This document shows, piece by piece, positions 17,526 to 27,208 of a stretch of 56,179 nucleotides of DNA; the first letter of the stretch is position 1, and each line of letters begins with the position of its first letter. A model generated the notes under the pieces. That model saw nothing but the letters and a program-made list of their open reading frames with translations. It did not search any database and had not been told where the DNA came from. The stretch is from Lactobacillus hamsteri DSM 5661 = JCM 6256 (GTDB lineage: Bacteria; Bacillota; Bacilli; Lactobacillales; Lactobacillaceae): assembly GCF_000615445.1 (NCBI RefSeq), contig NZ_BALY01000010.1:1-56179 (forward strand), written 5' to 3'. The position numbers were made by a program, and so were the translations under genes.

Positions 17526-18095
17526 TTATTCGTAATAATTATTGGGGCGATGATTCTCTGAATATTCCTCTGCTATATCTTGCAAATCATAAAAATCAAT
17601 TAAATCTAACGGATAATCATTAGTTTCTTGATATTGTTTGATTAAATTATAATCAAACTTGGGTTTACCAGGATGTTCTTCATCATAAATCATTAAAGCA
17701 CGATCGGTGTGAAGAAGCATAAAGTTTTGATAATTTCTTAACTGTACAGGGCTTTTATAAGTAGTATTTGAAGTAGAAGCATAAAAATCAACTTTTTCTT
17801 TTAAATTGATAAACTTAGCTTGATTATTTTCATTCCAACGACTTGAAAATTCCTCATATGGTGTCATCATTGAAACTTGAACTGGGTAATCATTTCTGAG
17901 TTCAACGCCAACTTCTGCGGCCCATTGTTCAACGCCCAGATTTGCGCCAGTAATAATCCAATCCATTTCACCATTTTCAAGTAAATTTGTAAAATAACTT
18001 TTGAGTGCATACTTTATAATAGTAATTTTAGGATCTTTATCGCTAAAAGTATTTAATTCATAACTGCGATATCCGGTAACCCATAGACGTTGCAT
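17526..18095 (-). CDS. YpsA-like SLOG family protein (DUF1273)
   Basis: A 189-residue Rossmann-like protein of the SLOG superfamily. The N-terminus RLWVTGYRSYELNTFSDKDP and the segment WIITGANLGVEQWAAEVG match YpsA-type proteins, which have been linked to cell division in Firmicutes. A bound nucleotide-like ligand is expected for the fold, but the biochemical role is not established. It sits between gpsB and the divergent recU-pbp1A pair, the usual Firmicute context. Confidence 0.88.
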   Translation of the reverse strand: MQRLWVTGYRSYELNTFSDKDPKITIIKYALKSYFTNLLENGEMDWIITGANLGVEQWAAEVGVELRNDYPVQVSMMTPYEEFSSRWNENNQAKFINLKEKVDFYASTSNTTYKSPVQLRNYQNFMLLHTDRALMIYDEEHPGKPKFDYNLIKQYQETNDYPLDLIDFYDLQDIAEEYSENHRPNNYYE

Positions 18096-18163
18096 TATGC
18101 AAAAGCTCCCTTTTATTCAAAAAACGTTTCTTTATTGCTATAATGCTAACAGGAGTGAAGTTG

Positions 18164-18796
18164 ATGGTCAAATATCCGAGCGGCAGCTTGGCCGCTTTTA
18201 GAAAAACAGCAAAAAAGCCAAAAGTTCGAAAATCATATCAACACCGGAAAGGTGTAAACTTTTCAGATCGTGGTATGACCCTTGAACAGCAAATTAATGA
18301 GTCAAATAAATATTATCTACAAGAAGAAATTGCAGTTGTTCACAAAAAGCCAACTCCAATTCAAATAGTAAAAGTTGATTATCCTAAAAGATCAAAAGCT
18401 GTTATTCGTGAAGCTTATTTTAGACAAGCCTCTACTACTGACTATAATGGCGTATACAAAGGTTACTATTTGGATTTTGAAGCTAAGGAAACAAAAAACA
18501 AAACTAATTTTCCTTTAAAGAACTTTCATGAACACCAAATTTTTCATTTAGATGAATGTTTAAAACAACAAGGTATCTGTTTTACTATAATTGGTTTTAC
18601 AAGTTTAGAACGATACTTTGTGACTCCTGCCAGTTTTGTTATTCATGCATGGAATACAAAAGACAAGAGTTCAATGACTTTACAAGAAATAGAGGATCAC
18701 TCTATTGAGATTAAAAGTGGGTTTCACCCTACTCTACCTTACTTAATAGCAGTTGATCATTTTATTGCAGATAGGAAAGTAAATAATGGCAAATAG
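18164..18796 (+). CDS. recU: Holliday junction resolvase RecU
   Basis: RecU cuts four-way DNA junctions during recombination and works with RuvAB and RecA. The 210-residue protein starts MVKYPSGSLAAF as RecU does, with the catalytic nuclease core around DYNGVYKGYYLDFEAKETKN (Asp, Glu, Lys) and FHEHQIFHL. The ATG at 18164 is chosen because GGAGTG lies upstream; an ATG at 18143 precedes that site and lacks one. A TTGCTATAATG extended -10 lies at about 18133. It overlaps pbp1A by 11 nt, the conserved recU-ponA operon. Confidence 0.93.
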   Translation: MVKYPSGSLAAFRKTAKKPKVRKSYQHRKGVNFSDRGMTLEQQINESNKYYLQEEIAVVHKKPTPIQIVKVDYPKRSKAVIREAYFRQASTTDYNGVYKGYYLDFEAKETKNKTNFPLKNFHEHQIFHLDECLKQQGICFTIIGFTSLERYFVTPASFVIHAWNTKDKSSMTLQEIEDHSIEIKSGFHPTLPYLIAVDHFIADRKVNNGK

Positions 18797-21140
18797 AGAA
18801 AATAATTCTGGACGTAGAATGAGGCAAAGAGAAGCACAACGAGCCTCAAAGCATTTATGGACTCGAATAATTAAATGGTTTTTCTTAATCGTTTTGTTAG
18901 TTGTTGTTTCTGGAATAGGTTTATTTGCATTCTATGCAAAAGATGCACCTAATGTTAGTCAGGATCAACTTCAAAGCGGTGGAACTTCTGCTCTTTATAC
19001 GAATAATGGAAAATTTTTATTATCATTAGGCTCAGAAAAAAGAATTTATGTTAAAAATGATAAAATTCCTCAACAATTAAAAGATGCAATTGTTTCTGTA
19101 GAAGATAAGCGTTTTTATAATGATCGATTAGGAATCGATCCAGTCAGAATTATAGGTTCTATGCTTACTAATGCAAAAAGCAATAGCATTGCAGCCGGTG
19201 GTTCAACAATTACTCAACAATTGGTAAAATTAACAGCCTTTTCAACTGCAGCTTCGCAACGTACCTTAAAGAGAAAAGCTCAAGAAGCTTGGATTGCCAT
19301 GAAAGTTCAAAGAGAATTCAGCAAAGATCAAATCTTGGAATTCTATATTAATAAAGTATTTATGAACTATGGTAATTATGGCATGGGTACAGCAGCCAAT
19401 TATTACTATAACAAGAGCTTGAAAAAGCTAGATTTAGCTCAAACAGCTTTAATTGCTGGGATGCCAAATGCTCCCGTTGCTTATGATCCTTACTTATATC
19501 CAGAAAAGGCAAGATATCGTCGTAATATTGTTTTGAAGACAATGCTTGAAAACAAAAAAATTACGCAAGCCCAATATGATCAAGCTGTAAACGAAAGTAT
19601 CAAAAAAGGATTAGTTCACCATAGAGGAAATTCTGAATCTAAGATTCGCCAAATTGATGACCCATATATCAAAGAAGTAATTGCAGAAGTTAAGGCAAAA
19701 GGTTTTGACCCATATAATGATAATTTAAAAATTACTGTTAATATCGATCAAAAAGCCCAAAATAAACTTTATCAGTTAGCAAATGATGGTAGTGTTCCAT
19801 TTACAAATGACAAAATGCAAATTGGGGCAACTGTTGTTGATCCAAATAATGGTCATGTTGTAGCAATTCTTGGTGGACGTCACTTACCTTCTGTTCAATT
19901 AGGTCTTGACCGTGCAGTTCAAACTGGCCGTTCAACCGGATCATCAATCAAACCTGTTTTAGACTATGCTCCCGCCATTCAGTACTTAAATTGGTCAACA
20001 GCAAAGATATTGGATGATAGTAAATACGTTTACCCAGGTACAAATATTCAGCTTTATGACTGGGATAATAAATATGAAGGGGCAATGACAATGCGTTATG
20101 CATTGGAACAATCTCGTAATGTCCCTGCTGTTAAAACTTTACAAGATGTTGGCGTCAAAAAGGCTTCAAAATTTGCTCGTCGAATGGGTATTAATGTTCC
20201 TTCTAATTCTGGTTTATCTGTAGCTATTGGTGCTAATGCTTCAAGTTTACAAATGTCTGGTGCATATAGTGCTTTTGCTGCAAATGGTATCTATCATAAG
20301 CCACAATTCGTTTCTAAGATTGAAACTCCAGATGGTTTAACTAGAAATTATGATTCTAGTGGCATTAGAGTTATGAAGAAATCTACAGCATATATGATTA
20401 CAGATATGCTTAAGGGCGTAATTAAATCTGGCTCAGGTAAAAATGCTAAAATTGATGATTTGTATCAAGCTGGTAAAACAGGTACTGTTAAGTATTCAGA
20501 CGAAGATTTAGCAAAATACCCTGCTTATAATTCAACTCCTAAAGATTCATGGTTTGTAGGTTACACTAGAAGCTACGTTATGGGGGTTTGGACAGGTTAC
20601 GATAATTTGAAAGATGGAACTATTTCTGGCGTAGGTCAAAATTCTGCTCAATTAATGTACAAGAGTATGATGACTTATTTGATGCAAAATAAGCCTAATA
20701 TTAATTGGAAAAAACCCTCATCTGTAATTAGAGCTAAAATCGTTAAGAACTCAAATCCACCTGAAGTTGCCTCTGCTGGTCAAAGTGGTCAATGGCAATT
20801 ATTTGTTCGTGGACATGCTCCTGCTGGAATAACTGATGATAATTCAGCAAGCTATGACGAAGATGATGAGGAAACAGATTCTAATACGAACCGCTCTAAT
20901 AATACACAAAATAATGACAATGACTCTGTTACAACTAATACTCAAAATGGTTCAACATCACAGTCAAATTCATCATCAAGAACTAGTGAACCAACCAGAG
21001 AAAATAGTCATCAATCATCTACCGTCAGTCATCAGCTCAAAGTTCTTCTTCCGCTCCAGCCACAACCCAATCTAGCCGGAAAGAAGAGAAGACTAATGCT
21101 GATAGTGGAAAAAAAGATGATGATTAAAGTTTTATTATAA
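18786..21140 (+). CDS. pbp1A: Class A penicillin-binding protein 1A, frameshifted C-terminal tail
   Basis: A bifunctional peptidoglycan synthase. It has a short basic N-terminus, one membrane helix at about residues 28-50, a GT51 glycosyltransferase domain (Glu106 in VEDKRF; GGSTITQQLVK; RKAQEAWIAMKVQREFSK), and a transpeptidase domain with Ser386-X-X-Lys389, SRN at 443-445 and KTGT at 564. The Ser/Asn-rich linker tail changes frame near 21030. In the written frame it ends in a Lys/Leu-rich stretch to 21140, while the neighbouring frame continues as a Ser/Ala/Thr-rich tail ending GKKDDD at 21127. The tail frame is most likely the ancestral one. Enzymatic domains are unaffected. Confidence 0.93.
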   Translation: MANRENNSGRRMRQREAQRASKHLWTRIIKWFFLIVLLVVVSGIGLFAFYAKDAPNVSQDQLQSGGTSALYTNNGKFLLSLGSEKRIYVKNDKIPQQLKDAIVSVEDKRFYNDRLGIDPVRIIGSMLTNAKSNSIAAGGSTITQQLVKLTAFSTAASQRTLKRKAQEAWIAMKVQREFSKDQILEFYINKVFMNYGNYGMGTAANYYYNKSLKKLDLAQTALIAGMPNAPVAYDPYLYPEKARYRRNIVLKTMLENKKITQAQYDQAVNESIKKGLVHHRGNSESKIRQIDDPYIKEVIAEVKAKGFDPYNDNLKITVNIDQKAQNKLYQLANDGSVPFTNDKMQIGATVVDPNNGHVVAILGGRHLPSVQLGLDRAVQTGRSTGSSIKPVLDYAPAIQYLNWSTAKILDDSKYVYPGTNIQLYDWDNKYEGAMTMRYALEQSRNVPAVKTLQDVGVKKASKFARRMGINVPSNSGLSVAIGANASSLQMSGAYSAFAANGIYHKPQFVSKIETPDGLTRNYDSSGIRVMKKSTAYMITDMLKGVIKSGSGKNAKIDDLYQAGKTGTVKYSDEDLAKYPAYNSTPKDSWFVGYTRSYVMGVWTGYDNLKDGTISGVGQNSAQLMYKSMMTYLMQNKPNINWKKPSSVIRAKIVKNSNPPEVASAGQSGQWQLFVRGHAPAGITDDNSASYDEDDEETDSNTNRSNNTQNNDNDSVTTNTQNGSTSQSNSSSRTSEPTRENSHQSSTVSHQLKVLLPLQPQPNLAGKKRRLMLIVEKKMMIKVLL

Positions 21141-21145
21141 ATATA

Positions 21146-21178
21146 AAAAGCATCTCAATGTTGTAGTGAGATGCTTTT
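21146..21178. terminator. Bidirectional terminator between pbp1A and nth
   Basis: AAAAGCATCTCA and TGAGATGCTTTT pair around a 9-nt loop, with T6 on the plus strand and an A run on the other side, between convergent genes. Confidence 0.9.
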
Positions 21179-21196
21179 TTGATACCGATTATTATT

Positions 21197-21832
21197 TTAT
21201 TTTTCAGGTGGCAAATATGAATATGGATCTGGATTTTTTGCTCTAGCTGGCATTGTATAACGCCCAAACATGATCATAGCATGGTGTGTATGAATCCATT
21301 CATCTTTCGGCAACAATTCTTCTAGTCTTTTTTCAATTTCATGAGGAGTAGCATTTTGGTTTACAATTTTAAATTTTTTAGAAATTCTAGAAACATGCGT
21401 ATCAACGGCTATGGCTGGTACTCCAAATCCTTCCGCTAATACAACATTTGCCGTTTTTTCTCCTACTCCCGGCAAGGTCATCAAAGTCTTTTTATCTTCA
21501 GGAATTTTACTATTATATTTTTCAACTAGGATTTTAGCCGTTGCGCTTAAATGTTTTGCTTTTGAGCGATAAAGTCCAATTTGTTTAATATGATCTTCAA
21601 TTTCAGCAATTGAAGCATTTGCTAAAGATTCTGGAGTTGGAAAATCCTCCATAAATTTCGGCATAACACGATTTACCATTTTATCAGTAGTTTGAGCGCT
21701 CATTAAAACAGCACACAGCAAATGAAAATTATTATCCCAATGCAATTCACTTTTTGCATCTGGATACATCTCATCAATTCTTTGAAGTACATGACGTGCT
21801 TCTTCATCGTTTAATAATTCTTCTTTTGACAT
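21197..21832 (-). CDS. nth: Endonuclease III without the iron-sulphur cluster
   Basis: A DNA glycosylase/AP lyase that removes oxidised pyrimidines. The helix-hairpin-helix LPGVGEKTANVV holds the catalytic Lys, and VDTHVSR holds the catalytic Asp. The usual C-terminal loop with four Cys that bind a [4Fe-4S] cluster is absent: the protein ends RYTMPARAKNPDPYSYLPPEK, and its only Cys lies near residue 40. Its length of 211 residues is normal except for this lost loop. The ATG overlaps the ancestral stop codon of dnaD. Confidence 0.93.
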   Translation of the reverse strand: MSKEELLNDEEARHVLQRIDEMYPDAKSELHWDNNFHLLCAVLMSAQTTDKMVNRVMPKFMEDFPTPESLANASIAEIEDHIKQIGLYRSKAKHLSATAKILVEKYNSKIPEDKKTLMTLPGVGEKTANVVLAEGFGVPAIAVDTHVSRISKKFKIVNQNATPHEIEKRLEELLPKDEWIHTHHAMIMFGRYTMPARAKNPDPYSYLPPEK

Positions 21833-21875
21833 TATCTATTCCTTTGTAAGAATTGTCTTACTTCAGCAGGCGTTT

Positions 21876-22484
21876 TTAAATTATGGCGTTGCAATTTAAC
21901 AAAATTCGATCCACATATTTAAGACTATATGCTTGTGAAAGTACAGCTTCACGTAAAGCCATTTCAATTATTTCTGGCATATAATGATCCAAATTTAACC
22001 ATGATGCAATTTCTTCACGCTCAATTGGGCTTAAATAGCGTCCAAATTCAATTTCAAATTGTCTGGATAATTTATTCAAAGGATTATTTTCTAAGCTGTC
22101 AGAAACAACTGGGGCGCTTTTAGAGTTAGTCTGATTCCTCACCATAATATTTTTTTGAATAAAATCATCCAATTTACTATAAAGACCATTTAAATTGTAA
22201 CGGTTGCCAATTCTACCTTGCGGATCTGTAGTTTGATCAATTGCTAAATATTTATGGTCAATGAGATTTTGAATCAAGGTCGCAACATCATTAACAGATA
22301 GATTAGTATTAGCCGCTATTTTTTCATTAGTTGGAAATTGCTCGCCTCGTTGAAAAAATGCTTCTAATTGAATGATTAAAATCAATTCTGCATCAGTAAT
22401 TTGAAGTTGTGGATAATAAGCTATTAGGCCATTTTGCAATGTCGTAAAACCTAAAGCTCGATAATCATTAAAATGCATAAACAT
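21876..22484 (-). CDS. dnaD: DnaD domain replication protein, frameshifted last residues
   Basis: DnaD helps load the replicative helicase through DnaA/DnaB in Firmicutes. The N-terminal winged-helix domain (LSVNDVATLIQNLIDHKYL region) and the C-terminal DnaD/DDBH2 domain (LSRQFEIEFGRYLSPIEREEI; LKYVDRILLN) are both visible. A one-base deletion near 21890-21893 changes LLNWQRHNLKTPAEV to LLNCNAII and stops at 21876. In the other frame the protein would continue about 15 residues to 21832, meeting the nth start. The YxxxIxxxW-like C-terminal motif needed for DNA binding would be damaged if the lesion is real. Confidence 0.88.
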   Translation of the reverse strand: MFMHFNDYRALGFTTLQNGLIAYYPQLQITDAELILIIQLEAFFQRGEQFPTNEKIAANTNLSVNDVATLIQNLIDHKYLAIDQTTDPQGRIGNRYNLNGLYSKLDDFIQKNIMVRNQTNSKSAPVVSDSLENNPLNKLSRQFEIEFGRYLSPIEREEIASWLNLDHYMPEIIEMALREAVLSQAYSLKYVDRILLNCNAII

Positions 22485-22494
22485 TTCCCTTCAA

Positions 22495-22525
22495 AAAAGA
22501 GATTGGAAAATATCCAATCTCTTTT
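22495..22525 (-). terminator. Terminator-like hairpin between asnS and dnaD
   Basis: AAAAGAGATTGGA and TCCAATCTCTTTT pair around AAATA, with A and T runs. It lies downstream of asnS and upstream of dnaD on the minus strand. Confidence 0.8.
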
Positions 22526-22546
22526 TCATTATATTAATTATTTTTA

Positions 22547-23845
22547 TTAAGGTTGCATTCTGTTAATCAATCTTGGGAATGGAATTGCTTCACGAATGTG
22601 GTCAAGGTGACAAATCCAAGCAATTGTTCTTTCAAAGCCCATACCAAAGCCTGAGTGAGGAACACCACCGAATTGACGCAAGTCAAGGTACCATTGGTAA
22701 TCTTCAAGATTAAGACCTGCATCAAGGATTTGTTGCTTCAAAACTTCGTAGTTACCTTCACGTTCAGAACCACCAAAGATTTCACCATAGCCTTCTGGTG
22801 CAATAACATCAGCACATAAGTATTCCTTAGGATTATCAGGATTCTTCTTCATGTAGAATGGTTTGATTGAGGTTGGATAGTTCATGATAAATACTGGACG
22901 ATCATATTGTTCAGAAATGTAACCTTCATCAGGAGCACCAAAGTCATCGCCCCACTTAAAGTCACGACCAGCTTCTTGAAGCATCTTTACAGCATCATCG
23001 TAAGAAAGACGAACAAAGTTACCTTCAGTAGTTGGACGAAGCTTTTCAGGATCACGACCTAAAATCTTAAGTTCGTATTCATTGTTTTCCAAAACTTGCT
23101 TAACCATGTAAGCCAAGTATCTTTCTTGGAGATCCAATGATTCATCTTGGTGCATCCAAGCCATTTCTGGTTCCATCATCCAGAATTCAGTCATATGACG
23201 ACGACCCTTTGATTCTTCAGCTCTGAAAGTAGGACCAAAAGTAAAGATCTTGCCAAAAGCCATAGCACCAGCTTCTCCATAAAGTTGACCTGATTGTGAT
23301 AAGTAAGCATCGTGATCGAAGTAGTCAACGTGGAATAATTGTGTAGTACCTTCTGGAGCTGAGTGCATGAAGATAGGTGCATCAAATTTTACGAAGCCTT
23401 CTTTTTCAAAGAAGTCAACAGTTGCTCTAAACATAGTGTTTCTAATTTGCATAATTGCAAATGGCCGCTTAGATCTTAACCATAAGTGACGGTGATCAAG
23501 AAGGAAGTCAACACCGTGTTCCTTATTACCAATTGGGTAACCTTCGTTGTTGCTTACAACCTTTAAATCTGAAATTTGAATTTCGTAGCCGAAGTGTGAA
23601 CGTTCATCCTTGTGAACAGTACCAGTAATGTAGAAACTAGCTTCTTGACGTAAAGTCTTAGCAGCTTCAAAAACTTCTTCTGAAACATCATTCTTACGAA
23701 TAACACCTTGGAAAAATGCAGTACCATCACGTAATTGTAAGAAGATGATCTTACCACTTGAACGTTTATCTGTTAACCAAACATGCATCTTGACTTCTTC
23801 GTCAACGTGTTTGGAAGAATCTTTAATTGAAATCAATTCTGTCAT
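22547..23845 (-). CDS. asnS: Asparaginyl-tRNA synthetase
   Basis: A class IIb aminoacyl-tRNA synthetase that charges tRNA-Asn. At 432 residues it has an N-terminal OB-fold anticodon-binding domain (about residues 15-100), motif 2 [17 protein letters not shown] and motif 3 [12 protein letters not shown]. No T-box leader was recognised; it follows the ypmB-like gene by 53 nt. Codon usage is more biased than in the neighbours, as expected for a highly expressed gene. Confidence 0.96.
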   Translation of the reverse strand: MTELISIKDSSKHVDEEVKMHVWLTDKRSSGKIIFLQLRDGTAFFQGVIRKNDVSEEVFEAAKTLRQEASFYITGTVHKDERSHFGYEIQISDLKVVSNNEGYPIGNKEHGVDFLLDHRHLWLRSKRPFAIMQIRNTMFRATVDFFEKEGFVKFDAPIFMHSAPEGTTQLFHVDYFDHDAYLSQSGQLYGEAGAMAFGKIFTFGPTFRAEESKGRRHMTEFWMMEPEMAWMHQDESLDLQERYLAYMVKQVLENNEYELKILGRDPEKLRPTTEGNFVRLSYDDAVKMLQEAGRDFKWGDDFGAPDEGYISEQYDRPVFIMNYPTSIKPFYMKKNPDNPKEYLCADVIAPEGYGEIFGGSEREGNYEVLKQQILDAGLNLEDYQWYLDLRQFGGVPHSGFGMGFERTIAWICHLDHIREAIPFPRLINRMQP

Positions 23846-23898
23846 AAATCCTATCCACCTTTTTATCTTTCAATACAGCATATATGATACCAAAAAAT

Positions 23899-24396
23899 CT
23901 ATAAATTGGCGACTGAGTTTATTTCATTTCCATCTTTAAAGTCATATAAAACATAATTATAGTTGCCAGACTTAGTTTTAGCAGAAACTTCCCAAACCGC
24001 TTTTCCTTGATACCAGCCTAAGTTCACATTGCTAATTTGAGAATTTGAATGAGAGGATTTATATGCATCCCTCACCCTTTTTTCACTCACACCTTTATTT
24101 GAAGGATAAATATACGCCTTTTTTGACTTAGGTAAATAAATAAAGTAATAGTTCTTGCCCTTAGCATTAGTTCCCTTAAGAGCATAACTATTAACCCCTC
24201 TATCCAAGTGATAATAAGTATCTACATTTTTAATCGGCGTCTTTTTTAAAGCAATTTGTGAAATCTGTCGCTCATTATTACGACTTGGAGTACCTGCTCG
24301 ATAGAAAATCACCACGCTGGCAATATATGCAACAATAGCTATTACAACTACCCAAACTATAAATTTAATTGTTTGTCTTGTGTCATCTTGGATCAT
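23899..24396 (-). CDS. YpmB-like DUF5590 membrane-anchored protein
   Basis: A 165-residue protein with one N-terminal membrane helix (about residues 11-31) and an extracytoplasmic part with two repeats of a PepSY-like fold, ending WEVSAKTKSGNYNYVLYDF. This is the YpmB type found between dinG and asnS or aspB in Firmicutes. The function is unknown. It overlaps the end of dinG by 14 nt, so the two are probably cotranscribed. Confidence 0.83.
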   Translation of the reverse strand: MIQDDTRQTIKFIVWVVVIAIVAYIASVVIFYRAGTPSRNNERQISQIALKKTPIKNVDTYYHLDRGVNSYALKGTNAKGKNYYFIYLPKSKKAYIYPSNKGVSEKRVRDAYKSSHSNSQISNVNLGWYQGKAVWEVSAKTKSGNYNYVLYDFKDGNEINSVANL

Positions 24397-27174
24397 AATT
24401 ATCTAACTTATCTTTTAAACCTTTTTGACTTACCTTTTGTACTTTTACTGGGATAGCTTGTAAAAAGATCTTCCCGTAATCTTTTGTCCATAAACGTGAA
24501 TCTAAAATTACAAACTGACCATGATCTTGTTCTCCACGAATCAGTCTACCCATCCCCTGACGGAAACGAATCAATGCTCGTGGAATACTGTCATTTTCAA
24601 AAACATTTATATTTTTATCTTCTAAACGTTTTTGTCGTAATTTAACTTCTGGTTGATCTGGAGATTCAAATGGAAGTTTACTTGCTATAACCAAATCAAT
24701 TCCTTGATCATGGAAATCGATCCCTTCCCAGAAACTATCTGCTCCAATAATAATTGCTTTAGGAGCAATTGAAAAACGTTTGGCAATCCGGTTATTGGAT
24801 CCTGATAAACCCTGAGCTAAAATTTCAAAATCTTTTAGCTTAGGATTATTCACTATCTCTACAAATACATCATGAATTTTATCTAAGTTAGTCATCAGCA
24901 AAAGCACATGATTTTTATTCTCAAGATCATTAATTAAGATATCGTCTAAGGATTCAAGATATTCATCGCTATCTGGTTTAGGCATATCCTCTACAGCTAA
25001 GACTTCTAAATGCTTATTTAAATCAAAACTGCTCTTTCCAATATAAGTAATTGGGTCCATATCTTCTAAGGCCAATTGCTTTATTGCATAGTCAAAATTC
25101 TCATTGCTAGTAAGCGTAGCACTAACAAAAAGCAAATGATCAAAACGAGAATAGATTTGCCTTAATTCTCTAGAAGCATCGAGCATCATCCAGTGCAAAT
25201 TAGTACTTAATGGATCATCTGGATTGGTTGCAATAAGTACAAAGCCGCCTTGATCAAGATTATCTTCACTAGAAATAAGATCCGTTAATTGATAGCTCTT
25301 TTCTGTATAGTAATCTAATTGATCAATCTCCTCTGTAATATCACTTAACAAAGAATCATCCCCAGATGGAATAGAACTATGGTCTTGATATAAGTTAAAT
25401 AAGATCTGATTTGTCTTTTGACGTACATTCTCTAATTTTTGTACGAAGCTGGACATTTTATCAAGAAATTCACTATCTTTAGGAAATAACACTTTTCCAG
25501 GAAAACTTAGCTCTAGATTACCATTAGGTAAAATAATTTTATTAATAGCTTCTTCTTTTCGCGAATAAAGAATCTTCTGCAAATCATTAATTGTATAAAT
25601 TAAATCAAGGATCTCAGGATCAAGATTCTTCAATAAGAAATTAATTTCTACATTTTCAGAAAACTGATTTTGCACACTATCTTCTGAAAAGTACAATAGA
25701 TTTCTCAAACGACTTAAACTTCCCCAGAGTGATTCAAAACGCAGTGCATCATTACGAGAAGTAATAACGTTATCTGTAAATCGATGTGCCTCATCAATTA
25801 CTAAATATGGATTTTGTCCCCAGATAGTATCCATATAGTGATTTGCTAAATATGCATGATTAGTGACCAAGATATCGGCCGCCTCTTGTCGTTCTCTTGC
25901 TAAATTCCAAAAGTCGACTTCCGCAAATTTGCTGCTGACTCTGGCATCCCCTGGATGAGATATCTGCGTAAAAATTGGATTACTATAGCTAGTAAGCTGA
26001 AGCTCATCATATCCCCAGTTTTAGTTTCTGTCAGCCAAACCAAAATTTGCATTTGCAATACAAGTGTTGGTTTATTAGGACTATTGCTAAAAATGGTTTG
26101 TACGAAACCGTCAAGATCAATAAAATGACTACTTGCTTTAACTACTTCAGCAGTAAGATCAAGCTTAGTAATTTTCAGCATTTGTGGGATTTCTTGTTCG
26201 ATGATTTGATCCTGCAAAACTTTAGTCGGAGCTGCTACTACCAATTTTCTGCTTGAATAAAGCTGGTAAGCATAACTAAATAAATATGAAAATGTCTTTC
26301 CTGTTCCATTTGGAGCTTCAACAAGCATTGCTCTTTCCAAAGGATTATTAATAAATTGATGAATATGATTAATTAAATCAACTTGAGCCTTACGATAATT
26401 TATTTTATTCGCAAAAAGCTTACGTTTAGTTTGATCATTAATAGGAAAATGATTATCTTCTCCTGAATTATTATTAGCCAGATTGTGAGTCTGCTTTTGT
26501 AAGACAATGTTTCTTACTTGCATGTATTCCTTTGCAAGGGGATGCTTTTGCTTACGATATTCATTAGCAATTGACGTAAATACCCATGAAGTATCTCTGA
26601 TCAGTCCTTGAGAAAGCGAGCTAAGCGTATTTAAAGTAGCTTGAGGCAATCTTTCTAATCGCTTGATAATTTTAATTAATAAAACTGCCGTACCGTAAGC
26701 ATCTGAATCAGCCTTATGCGGATTTAAATGCTTGATTTTTAACTGTGCTGTTAAATCGCTCAACTTATAAGAAGGCAAAGTTGGAAAAGCAATTTTAGCA
26801 AGTTCAACTGTGTCAATAGCTTTGATAGTTAATGGTTCATAACCATGTTCAACTAATTCATAATTTAAAAACGGAAAATCAAAGTTCACGTTGTGCGCTA
26901 CAAATACAGTATCTTTTAAAATATCAATAATTTGTGGAGCGTAATATGAAAAATCTTTAGCATCTTGAACATCTTCATCATGAATTCCTGTCAAGTTTTG
27001 AACTGACAAGGGAATTTCACGATGTGGGTTAATCATAAATGAATAAGTCTTAACTACTTTCATGTGCTTAATAATTGCACAGCCAAATTGAATAATGTGA
27101 TTATTGTTTTCTCTTTGCGTTCCTGTGGTTTCTAGATCGACTACTGCGAAAGTATCCTTATCAAAAACAGTCAT
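24383..27174 (-). pseudogene. dinG: DinG-family exonuclease-helicase, frameshifted
   Basis: The Firmicute DinG type has a DEDDh 3'-5' exonuclease fused to an XPD-like superfamily 2 helicase fold. Exonuclease motifs VVDLETTG (residue 12), HNVNFDFPFL and HKADSDAYG are present, as is the Walker A-like EAPNGTGKTFSYL. A one-base deletion in the C4 run at 26013-26016 shifts the frame; the written protein ends at 25900. The other frame continues through DELQLTSYSNP to VIDEAHRF (DEAH box) and RFRQGMGRLIRG, stopping at 24383. Rejoined it would be about 930 residues, the normal length. No cluster-binding Cys is seen, as in other Firmicute DinG. The lesion may be a homopolymer error. Confidence 0.88.
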
Positions 27175-27208
27175 TCTCTAGCCTCCTTTCTGTATTACCT
27201 TATATATT

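Noticed and set aside
23846-23898. T-box leader for asnS
   Set aside because: Only 53 nt separate asnS from the upstream gene, too short for a T-box.
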